Shown one piece after another: positions 26,602 through 35,345 of a DNA stretch of 64,000 nucleotides. The notes below the pieces were generated by a model. That model had not been told where the DNA came from. It saw only the letters and a list, made by a program, of their open reading frames with translations, and did no database searches. Each line of letters opens with the position of its first letter. The first letter of the stretch is position 1. The position numbers and the translations under genes were made by a program. This DNA comes from Paenibacillus pectinilyticus (GTDB lineage: Bacteria > Bacillota > Bacilli > Paenibacillales > NBRC-103111), in NCBI RefSeq assembly GCF_001700435.1, contig NZ_LYPC01000014.1:1105276-1169275 (forward strand), in the 5' to 3' direction.

Positions 26602-27429
26602 ATGAAGCCAAGAGCCTTCACGTCGGCGATGAAATATGCCATGCTTACGTTAGCAAGCCTTATTATCTTTTTTCCCTTATACATCTTGTGTGTCAATGCT
26701 TTCAAGGGAAGCAAGGAATATGGCATGTCCAGTGCATTTTCACTGCCGAACTCCTTTCTTAATTTCGAAAATTTCCGAATCGTCTTCGAACGTGGGAATC
26801 TCGGTCAGGCCTTTCTGAACACGATCATTGTCATCGGTTTATCCTTGATTGGGAACATTGTCATGGGCACTATGGTCGCGTATGTACTAGGGCGGTTCAA
26901 GTTTCCAGGTCGGTTTCTCATTCTGGGCCTGTACACAGGGGCGGCGATTATTCCAGCGATCACAACACAAGTGGCGATTTTCTCGATTATCAAATGGTTA
27001 GGCTTATTCAACACCCATTTCGCTCCGGTGCTTCTGTACATTGGTGCGGATGTGGTCCAAATTTATATTTTGCTTCAGTTTATTCGGAATATCCCGTATG
27101 AACTCGATGAGAATGCGATGATTGAAGGGTTATCCCTGTACGGAATCTTCTATCGGATTATCGTACCCTTGCTAACACCGGCGATTTCGACCGTGATTAT
27201 TCTAAAAACGATTTCGATATACAATGATATGTATACACCTTATCTGTATATGCCCTCGCAGAAGTTAGGTGTCGTATCGACCACGTTAATGAAATTTACA
27301 GGCACGAATAGTGCAGAATGGCAATTGATTTGTGCGGCAATTCTTATCATTCTACTTCCGACGGTTGTCTTGTATCTGTTCCTTCAGCGATACATTTTCT
27401 CAGGAATAACGAACGGTTCTGTGAAATAA
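26602..27429 (+). CDS. Sugar ABC transporter permease, MalG type
   Basis: 275 residues from the ATG at 26602, with AAAGGAGG upstream inside the end of the preceding gene; the reading frame extends 27 bases further but without a ribosome site. The EAA-loop equivalent is ENAMIEGLSLYGIFYRIIVPLL near residue 180, and the ending YIFSGITNGSVK is typical. Partner of the MalF-type permease. Confidence 0.9.
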   Translation: MKPRAFTSAMKYAMLTLASLIIFFPLYILCVNAFKGSKEYGMSSAFSLPNSFLNFENFRIVFERGNLGQAFLNTIIVIGLSLIGNIVMGTMVAYVLGRFKFPGRFLILGLYTGAAIIPAITTQVAIFSIIKWLGLFNTHFAPVLLYIGADVVQIYILLQFIRNIPYELDENAMIEGLSLYGIFYRIIVPLLTPAISTVIILKTISIYNDMYTPYLYMPSQKLGVVSTTLMKFTGTNSAEWQLICAAILIILLPTVVLYLFLQRYIFSGITNGSVK

Positions 27430-27468
27430 TGACGCAGCAGGACACCGCCATCCGCAAGTCGAAATAGT

Positions 27469-27505
27469 AACCCAAGGCTCTGATTATGGAGCCCTGGGTT
27501 TTCTC
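27469..27505 (+). terminator. Intrinsic terminator after the importer operon
   Basis: Arms AACCCAaGGCTC and GAGCCcTGGGTT around an 8-base loop, then TTCTC. It separates the ABC operon from the two-component genes. Confidence 0.75.
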
Positions 27506-27592
27506 ACGTTTAAAAAGAAAGGGCTTACATACGAGTGCAGGCTAGGATATAGCCCGATTAACAGTCTGTCAAAGAGCTAGGAGGAACTTCTA

Positions 27593-29374
27593 ATGCGAAG
27601 TGGGATATGGCATTGGATTGTCAGGCTATCGCTGACTCAGAAACTGATTACGGTGTTTGTTATTTTGATCACAGTGCCCATCGTTGCTATCTCCATGATC
27701 TCGTATGCGAGTTATTCCAAATCCATTGAGAAGAATACGGCCGTGTACGTCAACCAGATTTCTCAGAAAATATTAGAGCGCGTAGATCAATATGTTTCGG
27801 ATATTAAACGGGTGACAGGCAGCCAGATTTATATGCAGGATATCCAAGAATCGCTTGCGAATCCTACCAAAACATTAGAAGAAACGAACCGTCTGCAGAA
27901 TTTCGTGAAGGGCTTGAACAGCCTTAAGAATGATACGGAGTCTGTGTATATTTTCGACAACTTTGGCAACATGTATGACAGTACGAAAAATGATACGATC
28001 AGAGCAGACATCCGGCAGCAGGCCGTGGATTTGCGTCAACAAGTGCGCAATGCGCAAGGATCTTCGATCGTGATCTCGACTCAGAAAATAACCGTTGGTC
28101 ATACCGATAAATATTACTTCTCCATCGCGCGTGAGCTGAAGAACACGAACTCCTTGGAAGGCATCGGCATGATTATTTTCGATTCCAGAATTCAAGTCAT
28201 CGCGGATGCGGTGAGCGAACTGGATGAGGTAACTAAAGGGCGAACGATGGTGATCGACGATCAGAATACAGTGATTTATGATAGCGAACAGAGATGGATT
28301 TCGACGAATGTAGCGAATAATGAGCTTGTTCAGAAAGCTGTTGGCGCACACGGGAGTTTTAAGGTGACACTGGAAGGCAAGACCTATCTGACCTCGTATA
28401 CGACCTCGGAAGTGACAGGGTGGAAGCAAATCGTGTTGATCCCCGTGGATCAATTAACCGAAGAGACTAGGGTGACAAGGGATTTCACGATGATTCTCGT
28501 CCTGCTCTCGATCACGGTGGCGTTAATCACATCGGCGATTATTGCCATCGCGTTGACTCGGCCGCTCAGGACGCTGATGAGGACCATGAAACAAGTCAAT
28601 AAAGAGAATTTGGACGTCCAGATTCCAGTGAAATATTCGGACGAGTTTGGCATTTTAGCGAAGCATTTTAATAATATGATTAGACGCATTAATGAACTGG
28701 TGGAGGAAGTGTATCAGACGCAGAACCGTAAACGTGAGGCCGAGCTGCGGTCGTTGCAGCATCAAATAAATCCGCATTTTATCTACAATACACTGGAAGT
28801 AATTCGCATGACAGCCGAGGTGAAACGAGATTACGAGATTTCAGAAATGACGTATAATCTCGGTGAGCTGCTGCGTTATGGCATTTTGCGAGGGACGGAT
28901 CAGGTAACGATACATAAGGAATTGGATCACTTGGAGAAATATTTGGCACTCCAAAGCTTTCGATTCTCCAAAGATATTCAGTTAGAGCTGGATATCAGCG
29001 AAGTGCATCTAACCTATCCCGTTATTAAACTATTGTTTCAACCCATTGTAGAAAATGCGATTTTACATGGATTTGAAATGAAGGAAGAAAACTGCTTGAT
29101 TACGATCAGTTCATATGAGGAAAAGTCGGCGCTTTATTTCTCCGTTCGTGACAATGGCTGTGGGATGGAAGAGTCCCAGCTGAGAATTATTCGAAATGCG
29201 CTGATGGGCATTCAGCAAGAAAATCGATCGAACATTGGCATTGCGAATGTAAATGAACGCATTGTTTTGCAATATGGGGCTCCGTTTGGTTTACAAGTAA
29301 GTAGTGAGCCGGAGGTTGGCACAACGGTTACGATTGTTCTACCCATTCTGGAAGCATGGAAGGAGAGTGCCTAA
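27593..29374 (+). CDS. YesM-type sensor histidine kinase
   Basis: 593 residues. Membrane segments at about 17-38 and 298-320 enclose an extracellular sensor domain of about 260 residues. A HAMP linker follows (ALTRPLRTLMRTMKQ, to about 375), then the YesM-type kinase domain with the phospho-acceptor H395 in HQINPHFIYNTLE and an ATP-binding domain with N (VENAILHGF), G1 (VRDNGCGM) and G2 (NIGIANVNERI) boxes. AGGAGG lies before the ATG. The response regulator starts one base after its stop. Together they probably sense the saccharide taken up by the upstream importer and switch on the locus; ligand not known. Confidence 0.92.
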   Translation: MRSGIWHWIVRLSLTQKLITVFVILITVPIVAISMISYASYSKSIEKNTAVYVNQISQKILERVDQYVSDIKRVTGSQIYMQDIQESLANPTKTLEETNRLQNFVKGLNSLKNDTESVYIFDNFGNMYDSTKNDTIRADIRQQAVDLRQQVRNAQGSSIVISTQKITVGHTDKYYFSIARELKNTNSLEGIGMIIFDSRIQVIADAVSELDEVTKGRTMVIDDQNTVIYDSEQRWISTNVANNELVQKAVGAHGSFKVTLEGKTYLTSYTTSEVTGWKQIVLIPVDQLTEETRVTRDFTMILVLLSITVALITSAIIAIALTRPLRTLMRTMKQVNKENLDVQIPVKYSDEFGILAKHFNNMIRRINELVEEVYQTQNRKREAELRSLQHQINPHFIYNTLEVIRMTAEVKRDYEISEMTYNLGELLRYGILRGTDQVTIHKELDHLEKYLALQSFRFSKDIQLELDISEVHLTYPVIKLLFQPIVENAILHGFEMKEENCLITISSYEEKSALYFSVRDNGCGMEESQLRIIRNALMGIQQENRSNIGIANVNERIVLQYGAPFGLQVSSEPEVGTTVTIVLPILEAWKESA

Positions 29375-29375
29375 A

Positions 29376-30206
29376 TTGACGATGAAAATGGTTATTGTAG
29401 ATGACGAGCAGCGGATACGACTGGGCCTTCAAGCTATGGTAGAGGCGATGGATGTCCCGATCGAAATTATCGGTTTATGCGCAAACGGGATTCAAGCGAT
29501 GGATAAAATGAGCAGTTGGGAAACGGCGGATTGTAAAGTGCTTCTGACAGATATCAAGATGCCCATGATGGATGGGATGAAGCTAATTGAGAAAGCAAGA
29601 GCGGATTATCCGGATGTACATATTATTCTGCTGAGCGGGTTTAACGAATTTGAGTATGCCCGTCAGGCGATACGGTTTGGCGTGGAAGAGTATTTATCGA
29701 AGCCTGTGAACAAGAAAGAATTGCATGCTGTTCTGAAGCGTGTTGGGGAGCGAATGCCGGTGCCTAGCACAGCTTCTGAGGGACCTGTTGCGATTGCTGC
29801 AACTGCTGATAAAGTAGATCAAGTTGACCTTCCACCTGAGCCCAAGATCCATAAAAAGCAGATTATCACGGATGTTATTCGTATGCTAGAGTCGGATCTT
29901 AACCAGTCATTTGATTTGAATGAGCTTTCCAACAAAGTCGGATTAAACCCTAGCTATTTATGTAAATTATTTAAGAAAGAGACGAACAAAACAATCACAG
30001 ACTACGTTACGGATCAACGTATGAAGAAGGCGAAGCACATTCTAGAAGATTATCCGGATGTGAAAATGTATGAAGTAGGCTCGCTAGTGGGCTATGAGGA
30101 CCCGGTTTATTTTACGAAACTGTTTAAAAAAACAGTCGGTATGACACCGAAGGAGTATCAAAGTGGTCAGAGTGCTTTTGGCAACCATAATGCCTGTTTC
30201 GACTAA
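29376..30206 (+). CDS. YesN-type response regulator with AraC domain
   Basis: 276 residues from the TTG at 29376, preferred because AAGGAGAG ends 8-10 bases upstream; the ATG at 29382 is the alternative. The kinase stop ends one base before this TTG, so translation is coupled. Receiver: D9/D10 acidic pair, phospho-acceptor D59 in LLTDIKMPMMDG, lysine in LSKPVNKKEL. After a short linker, the last 100 residues hold two AraC helix-turn-helix motifs (ELSNKVGLNPSYLCKLFKK; YEVGSLVGYEDPVYFTKLFKK). Much shorter than the regulator at 16660 because it lacks the middle region. Likely activates the importer operon and possibly the mannanases. Confidence 0.92.
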   Translation: MTMKMVIVDDEQRIRLGLQAMVEAMDVPIEIIGLCANGIQAMDKMSSWETADCKVLLTDIKMPMMDGMKLIEKARADYPDVHIILLSGFNEFEYARQAIRFGVEEYLSKPVNKKELHAVLKRVGERMPVPSTASEGPVAIAATADKVDQVDLPPEPKIHKKQIITDVIRMLESDLNQSFDLNELSNKVGLNPSYLCKLFKKETNKTITDYVTDQRMKKAKHILEDYPDVKMYEVGSLVGYEDPVYFTKLFKKTVGMTPKEYQSGQSAFGNHNACFD

Positions 30207-30267
30207 AGATTTCCTGCGTTGCATGGCGTAAAGTAAAGGTATGAAAGATGTCTGAGGAGGTTGTAGT

Positions 30268-31176
30268 ATGAGCCAAAAAGAGATTCACATACCTGAAGCT
30301 AATGCCTCACTGCAGCATGAAATAACAGATGAGCAAGCGCAATTTTTCCTGGATAATGGTTTTCTTGTTATCCGTAATGTAGTGGCCCACGAAGAGCTCC
30401 GTCTTCTTCAAGAACAAACAATGCGAGTTGTTGAAAAGGGGATAGCGGGGTGCGAGGATGAGGACTATCTATACCGCATAAGGAGCAATGGGGAACGTAA
30501 ATACTGGCGTACGGAGTATATCATCGACAAGCAGGAAGCGAATAAGGCGCTGCTCGCGCATCCGTTTATTTTGCGCTCCGTCGCGAAGGTGCAAGGAGAG
30601 AATTTCATTCCTACCTGGGATTCCCTCGTTGTAAAAATTCCTAATCAAGCCGCTAGTGTGCCTTGGCATCGCGATGCACTTGTTCCTGAAGGATGTTCGG
30701 ATCCGCGGCCGATCTTCAATGTTGATTTTTATTTGGATGATGCTGATCTGAAATCATGTTTATGGGTGATTCCAGGGAGTCATCACTGGTCCACTGAGGT
30801 GGCGGAAGAACGCTGTGCTCGCCCAGGCTTTGAGTTTAGTGACGCAGTACCGGTACCGATGAAGCCTGGCGATGTGATTTTTCACAACATTCAGCTGTTG
30901 CATGGATCGCCAGAAGGGGACGGTAACGCACTGCGCAGGACGGTGTATTACGAGTTTCGTCCAGGAGAGATCGAAGCAGCGTTCGGTCCGCATACGCTCG
31001 AATATTTGGCCTTGAAGCAGCATCTGCTTGTGGATTGTATAGAGAAGCGTAGAGGTGCCGGGTATACGGCAGGAGAGGCGCCCTATGTGTATCAGCCGAA
31101 GGGAGCTTTCGCACTAGGTGAGTGCCAGAAGCCAAAGACGTACAGGTATAAGCATGAGGCCTATTGGCGCGGCTAA
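30268..31176 (+). CDS. Phytanoyl-CoA dioxygenase (PhyH) family protein
   Basis: 302 residues, a jelly-roll Fe(II)/2-oxoglutarate oxygenase. Iron ligands H134-x-D136 (WHRDALVPEG) and H212 (LLHGSPEG), with R223 or R224 (LRRTVYYEF) for the 2-oxoglutarate carboxylate. GAGGAGG precedes the ATG. Substrate unknown; bacterial members act on many small molecules. A cupin-AraC regulator lies convergent, 9 bases from its stop, and the terminator for this gene lies within that regulator's coding sequence. First of three PhyH genes in the window. Confidence 0.85.
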   Translation: MSQKEIHIPEANASLQHEITDEQAQFFLDNGFLVIRNVVAHEELRLLQEQTMRVVEKGIAGCEDEDYLYRIRSNGERKYWRTEYIIDKQEANKALLAHPFILRSVAKVQGENFIPTWDSLVVKIPNQAASVPWHRDALVPEGCSDPRPIFNVDFYLDDADLKSCLWVIPGSHHWSTEVAEERCARPGFEFSDAVPVPMKPGDVIFHNIQLLHGSPEGDGNALRRTVYYEFRPGEIEAAFGPHTLEYLALKQHLLVDCIEKRRGAGYTAGEAPYVYQPKGAFALGECQKPKTYRYKHEAYWRG

Positions 31177-31185
31177 ACATAGATG

Positions 31186-32040
31186 CTAAACATAGATCAA
31201 ATTCGCACAAAACTGGGTTAAACTTTGCCCAGTTTTCTTCTTGAACATGCGTCCAAAGGTATGGACGTCGGAATAGCCGACCCGATCCGCGATCTCACTG
31301 AAAGACAAATTGCTCTGGATGGCAAGCTCTTTGGCTTTGTTAATGCGAATCCATGTCAAATACTGCATGGGTGACATCCCGACATGCTGGCGGAATAAGG
31401 TCAAAATGTAATTTTTGCTGAGACCGGATACGCCCTCCAGCTCCTTGATCTGAATTTCACGGCTGTAGTGCTCGGTGAGAAAATTCTTAATAAGGACGAG
31501 CTTCGGCATGGTGAGCGCGTCTGATTTACTATGGGAGGCACCATAGTCGATACGCTGTGCAACCTCTGCTAAGATGCGCATGAGCAGGCTTTGGCAATGC
31601 ATCTGATGCACGAGTCCAGGTTGGCGATAATGGGCAACAAGCTGCGACAGCATCGTTTCTACGGGATGATCGGCGAAGTTGCCAAGATGATGTTTATGCT
31701 TGAAGAGCTCCTCATAGGGAAACCCAGACGTTCCAAAATGGAAGACGAGCGAGATGCATACATAGGGACTATGGTTCTCTGTAATAATCGAGTGCTTCTC
31801 GTTCGGTCGATGGAATAAGAGATCACCGCGTCGCGTTTCATATGGGTTGTCTCCAATGGGATAGTGGGCGAAGCCGTCAACCACATACTGCAGAATAAAC
31901 TGTGTCATCTCCCGATTGCGAATCGCCCAGCCTTGCGGTGCGTGGAACATATGGGCTAACGTAATATAGGGTGGAAAATGGTAATCGGTGAGCATATCAA
32001 TCGTTTCAGCAGGAGGCAGTGCACTAAGGTTACCGGTCAT
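31186..32040 (-). CDS. AraC-family regulator with cupin sensor domain
   Basis: 284 residues from the ATG at 32040, with AAAGGTG upstream; a more distal ATG lacks a ribosome site. N-terminal about 150 residues: cupin-type ligand-binding domain (GDLLFHRPNEKHSI). C-terminal 100 residues: two helix-turn-helix motifs (KELEGVSGLSKNYILTLFRQHVG; SEIADRVGYSDVHTFGRMFKKKTG). Probably a sugar- or metabolite-responsive activator. Convergent with the PhyH gene at 30268 and perhaps its regulator. Confidence 0.85.
   Translation of the reverse strand: MTGNLSALPPAETIDMLTDYHFPPYITLAHMFHAPQGWAIRNREMTQFILQYVVDGFAHYPIGDNPYETRRGDLLFHRPNEKHSIITENHSPYVCISLVFHFGTSGFPYEELFKHKHHLGNFADHPVETMLSQLVAHYRQPGLVHQMHCQSLLMRILAEVAQRIDYGASHSKSDALTMPKLVLIKNFLTEHYSREIQIKELEGVSGLSKNYILTLFRQHVGMSPMQYLTWIRINKAKELAIQSNLSFSEIADRVGYSDVHTFGRMFKKKTGQSLTQFCANLIYV
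31209..31238 (+). terminator. Terminator for PhyH gene inside the convergent AraC coding sequence
   Basis: AAAACTGGG / CCCAGTTTT stem with a 10-base loop followed by TTCTTC on the plus strand, 33 bases after the PhyH stop. The same bases code for the last residues of the AraC regulator, so the hairpin serves one gene while encoding the other. Confidence 0.6.
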
Positions 32041-32254
32041 GAGATCATCACCTTTTTGTGTCCATTGTAGCATGAAACTGCTAAGTTTCAGAGTGCCTTT
32101 GGCAACAAGATGAGAGACTTTCGATGAAAAAATATATGGCTTGACTTTTCGTTACGATGAAGCGGCCCCTTGACTTCGGTATGCTATATTATAAAAGTAT
32201 GTCGATATCGAAATATGGTTTTACCGAATTCTCTTCTTACTTAGGAGGCATCTC

Positions 32255-32860
32255 ATGTTCGAACATAACAATCAACATTATGAAGGCGTTAATTTTGGCA
32301 CGCAAGATTTGAGGTACGGCGAGCTCAAAAGTTGTACATTTAATCGTTGCTCTTTTGCAAATGGATCCTTAGATGAGATCACGTCGATCAACTGCCGTTT
32401 TATAGAATGTGATTTTCGCGGTGCGTCTTTCAATGGCTCCGTTCATAAAGAATCTGCTTTTGAGAATTGCAATTTTAATGGAGCGAATCTGTTTGTTTCA
32501 AAATTTGATACTTGCAAAATGACAGGTTCGGATTTTACAAATGCTAATATGGATGGAATGACCATTTATCAAGGCGATTGGTCCTATACGAATTTGAGAC
32601 ATGCCCGCTTAGTCAAACAGGACTTACGTGGCGTCAAATTTCATGAAGCGGACTTGTCAGGAGCCAATTTAGAGAAAGCTGATTTAAGAGATTGTGATTT
32701 GACGATGGCTATATTGTCCAAAGCGAAGCTGCAGGGTGCTGATGTTAGAGGGGCCAATCTGGCTAGCGTAGATTTCAAAACATTCACCATCACAGGGATG
32801 CGAATCGATCGCGAACAATCCGTGTTGTTTTCGCTTTCTCATGGCGCGAGGGTTGATTAG
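32255..32860 (+). CDS. Pentapeptide-repeat protein
   Basis: 201 residues built almost wholly of A(D/N)LXX-type pentapeptides (e.g. FRGASFNGS, ADLSGANLEKADLRD, ADVRGANLASVDF), which fold as a right-handed quadrilateral beta-helix. No signal peptide or extra domain. Such proteins include Qnr-like gyrase-protecting DNA mimics but most have unknown roles; the surface here is not markedly acidic, so I do not call it Qnr. AGGAGG lies 7 bases before the ATG. Transcribed alone. Confidence 0.88.
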   Translation: MFEHNNQHYEGVNFGTQDLRYGELKSCTFNRCSFANGSLDEITSINCRFIECDFRGASFNGSVHKESAFENCNFNGANLFVSKFDTCKMTGSDFTNANMDGMTIYQGDWSYTNLRHARLVKQDLRGVKFHEADLSGANLEKADLRDCDLTMAILSKAKLQGADVRGANLASVDFKTFTITGMRIDREQSVLFSLSHGARVD

Positions 32861-32966
32861 GAGGAGGTGCGCTGTGTAAGTGCCGCCTACTCTAGCCCAA
32901 CAGGCTAACGGAGATCCTAAGCAAAAAACGCCAGCCCAATCAGCTAACTGCCGCCCTAACTAAAAA
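32861..32966. other. Intergenic stretch with short imperfect repeats
   Basis: Contains the imperfect repeats TAGCCCAACAGGCTAAC and CAGCCCAATCAGCTAAC about 39 bases apart, unrelated to the 52-bp family. No gene seen. Confidence 0.35.
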
Positions 32967-32994
32967 AACTCCAGCCCCCAGAGGGCTGAAGTTT
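32967..32994 (-). terminator. Intrinsic terminator of the 33.1-kb gene
   Basis: Arms AAACTcCAGCCC and GGGCTGaAGTTT. On the minus strand the right arm is followed by seven T residues. Between it and the stop at 33071 are four short repeats like GAACATCTAAAC/GAATATCTAAAC. Confidence 0.7.
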
Positions 32995-33070
32995 GAAATT
33001 TCTCTAAACAATGAACATCTAAACTTTGAACATCAAGACCATGAATATCTAAACCGCGAATATCTACACC

Positions 33071-33817
33071 TTACTCCGTTACTTTTTGCATTTTCCCCGG
33101 ATTGTTGATCTTGTACGGCACAGGGTGTTTGCTGAGCTTCTTAGCAACGATTTTGCACTCGAACGTGACCGTGTCACCGATGGCGAGTTCAAGCTTTTTG
33201 AGCGTAGCGCTATGGCTGGACCACGCGGTACCGACGTCCAGTGCGGGATCCAGAATGGAAACCGCCTCATAAATGATAACTTCATCATCCGTATCAGAAA
33301 AATTATTCGGCACGGTCGTAAACTCGGTGATCGTCGCCTTCATTTTCACTTTCTCCTCAGGAAGCTCCAACTTAGGCGCTTTCTCTTTCTTGACTTTTGG
33401 CGCAGCCGGCGCTTTCTTGGGTGCTTCGGCTTCACTATCTTCAGCCACGGTTTCAACCTTGGCTGCTTTCACTTTGGCCGGTTTTTCTTCCGGCTCAGCT
33501 TCAGCATCCTCAGCCACAGCACCTTCTTCGGCTAACAGGGCGCCTCGCTGTGTATAATTCGCAGCCTGCATTTCCTTCAAATAGGAAGGGTGGATGCAAT
33601 GCAGCTGCTGCGTTTCGAACTCGATGACAGCCGTCATCGGATCAACTAGTCCTACAATGCTGCAAGAAACATTCAGGTTGTTGCCTTTGTAGTAAAAAAT
33701 TTTAGCTTTCGTCGCCTTCTCCGACACTAAACCCCATTCTTTACACTGATCCAGCAGCTCAGACTCATCATCGAAACGAGTAAAAGCGGCTGGTTGAATG
33801 TTGAACGCGTAGTCCAT
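33071..33817 (-). CDS. Protein of unknown function with Lys/Glu/Ala-rich linker
   Basis: 248 residues, not recognised. Residues 1-90 form a compact N-terminal domain (FDDESELLDQCKEWGLVS; YYKGNNLNVSCSIVGLVD). Residues about 95-160 are a low-complexity linker of Ala, Glu, Lys and Pro with alternating charge. Residues about 160-248 form a beta-rich domain (KMKATITEFTTVPNN; GDTVTFECKIVAKKLS) that could be an OB-fold-like barrel, an inference from strand pattern only. No signal peptide, so cytoplasmic. An in-frame ATG with AAAGGTTG upstream starts it. A small acidic protein lies upstream on the same strand. Confidence 0.7.
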   Translation of the reverse strand: MDYAFNIQPAAFTRFDDESELLDQCKEWGLVSEKATKAKIFYYKGNNLNVSCSIVGLVDPMTAVIEFETQQLHCIHPSYLKEMQAANYTQRGALLAEEGAVAEDAEAEPEEKPAKVKAAKVETVAEDSEAEAPKKAPAAPKVKKEKAPKLELPEEKVKMKATITEFTTVPNNFSDTDDEVIIYEAVSILDPALDVGTAWSSHSATLKKLELAIGDTVTFECKIVAKKLSKHPVPYKINNPGKMQKVTE

Positions 33818-33876
33818 TTGGTATCAACCTTTCTATATAGAGGGAAGGATTATGCCACTTCATCCTCATGTTTAGT

Positions 33877-34116
33877 CTAGTGTTGTTCTTCGCCGACTTC
33901 CTCGTCATCCAGGTCGTCAAGCTCAGCTTCGTCTTCCTCATCTTCCACTAAGCGGAAATCATCAGTTTTTTCCCCATCTTCCCAAATCTCCACGAATAAA
34001 GCATCACAATTTTCAAAGTCAGCGGGCGTAAAGGCTAATGCTTTTTCCTCATCCGGACCGACATAAACATTCTCAAGCGTTTCCCCATCAAATGAGAGGA
34101 TGACGTAAATTTTCAT
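33877..34116 (-). CDS. Small acidic protein of unknown function
   Basis: 79 residues from the ATG at 34116 with GGAGG upstream; the frame extends a further 90 bases but without a ribosome site. First about 50 residues: a mixed alpha/beta start (MKIYVILSFDGETLENVYVG); last about 25 residues: strongly acidic (DEEDEAELDDLDDEEVGEE). Not recognised. It lies 60 bases upstream of the 33.1-kb gene on the same strand, so they may be co-transcribed. Confidence 0.65.
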   Translation of the reverse strand: MKIYVILSFDGETLENVYVGPDEEKALAFTPADFENCDALFVEIWEDGEKTDDFRLVEDEEDEAELDDLDDEEVGEEQH

Positions 34117-34250
34117 AGTACAATTGCCTCCAATAAGGTGATAAGGATTATTATAGCATACCGAAGGAATTGTTCGCATGAACAGCGAATGATCTTTCAT
34201 ATACATCTATATAGCCTGTATCTCTCGGATGAGAAGGAGGAGTTGTAAGG

Positions 34251-35345
34251 ATGGCGTTTCTAGTTATATGTGTCCTCGGCTGTCTGTCTGGTTTCTTAAT
34301 CTTCAGGAAAAACGTGATACCACGCAGCGCGGATCAAGCTCTAAATGATGTTAAGCTGTCCATTATTATTCCGGCTAGGAATGAAGCGGACAATCTCCCT
34401 CATTTGCTTCATGCACTCAAAATTCAAACATTGGTGCCCCATGAAATCATAGTAGTGGATGATTTTTCGGTGGACGATACGAGGGCGATTGCTGAAAGTT
34501 ACGGGGTTAAGGTGATTGCAAATGCCAGCCTGCCTGAAGGGTGGACGGGCAAGAACTGGGCGGTATGGAATGGCTATGCGCATGCCACTGGGGATCTGAT
34601 TGCTTTTCTGGATGCAGATATTCGGTTTGCTCCTCGAGCATTAGAATTATTGGTCAAAGCGCGGAATAAATTAGGTGGAGTACTCTCCATTGTGCCTTAT
34701 CATTACACAGAGAAATGGTTCGAGAAACTCGCGCTGATCTTCAACGTGCTGGGCGTATACGCGTTTACTTCTCCTTTTGAAAAGAATAATTCACAGAAGG
34801 GCCTTTATGGGTCCTGTATTTTAACGACAAGGGAAGATTACGAATTGATCAAAGGTCATGAAGGCATCAAATCGGAAATGTTGGATGATCTGAATTTGGG
34901 AGCTACGTACGCGAAGGCAGGGATTCCGGTGAACAATTTCATCGGCTATGGGCTCGTTTCGTTCCGGATGTATCCCTCGGGCTTGAAAAGCCAGATCCAA
35001 GGCTTCGGTAAAGGTGCTGTTCTAGGCACTTCTAAACTCAAAGCAGGTACACTCACATTGACGGCGATTTGGGTGATTGGTTTGCTTCTCTCTTCTGCCT
35101 TTCCGTTTTTATTAGATACCTCATGGGGCCTACCGCTTCTTATTGGGTACCTGCTCTATATGGCACAGCTCTTTTATTTTGTAAAATACGTAGGGATTTT
35201 CGGCATTGTGATGCCTGTTTTGCATGTCGTGTCGACGTTGTTCTTCATTATGGTCATGCTGTACTCGATGTATCAGGTCGTATTTCTAGGGCATGTGGCC
35301 TGGAAGGGACGGCACGTCAAGGTAGGAAGCAGGCGAGAGCGATGA
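34251..35345 (+). CDS. CrtQ-like membrane glycosyltransferase family 2
   Basis: 364 residues. An N-terminal membrane segment (1-18) precedes a GT-A domain: IIIPARNEADNL, VDDFSVDDT, DADIRF (the DxD-type metal site) and EMLDDLNLG; then two or three C-terminal membrane segments (about 265-345). The layout and the GSCILTTREDYE region resemble the diaponeurosporenoate glycosyltransferase CrtQ. The next gene, a PlsY-like acyltransferase, overlaps by four bases (ATGA). In staphyloxanthin synthesis a glycosyltransferase and an acyltransferase act in turn, so a glycolipid or glycosylated carotenoid product is plausible. No carotenoid desaturase is seen here, so the lipid acceptor is open. Confidence 0.78.
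   Translation: MAFLVICVLGCLSGFLIFRKNVIPRSADQALNDVKLSIIIPARNEADNLPHLLHALKIQTLVPHEIIVVDDFSVDDTRAIAESYGVKVIANASLPEGWTGKNWAVWNGYAHATGDLIAFLDADIRFAPRALELLVKARNKLGGVLSIVPYHYTEKWFEKLALIFNVLGVYAFTSPFEKNNSQKGLYGSCILTTREDYELIKGHEGIKSEMLDDLNLGATYAKAGIPVNNFIGYGLVSFRMYPSGLKSQIQGFGKGAVLGTSKLKAGTLTLTAIWVIGLLLSSAFPFLLDTSWGLPLLIGYLLYMAQLFYFVKYVGIFGIVMPVLHVVSTLFFIMVMLYSMYQVVFLGHVAWKGRHVKVGSRRER

Noticed and set aside
32143..32198. Sigma-A promoter before the pentapeptide gene
   Set aside because: TTGACT hexamers are present at 32143 and 32170, but no -10 at a proper distance could be found.
32255..32860. Qnr-type quinolone-resistance protein
   Set aside because: It shares pentapeptide repeats, but the length and the lack of loop features and an acidic surface do not support a Qnr call.
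35069..35341. N-terminal extension of the PlsY-like protein
   Set aside because: It overlaps the membrane part of the glycosyltransferase in another frame; the overlapping ATG at 35342 gives a normal-length PlsY.
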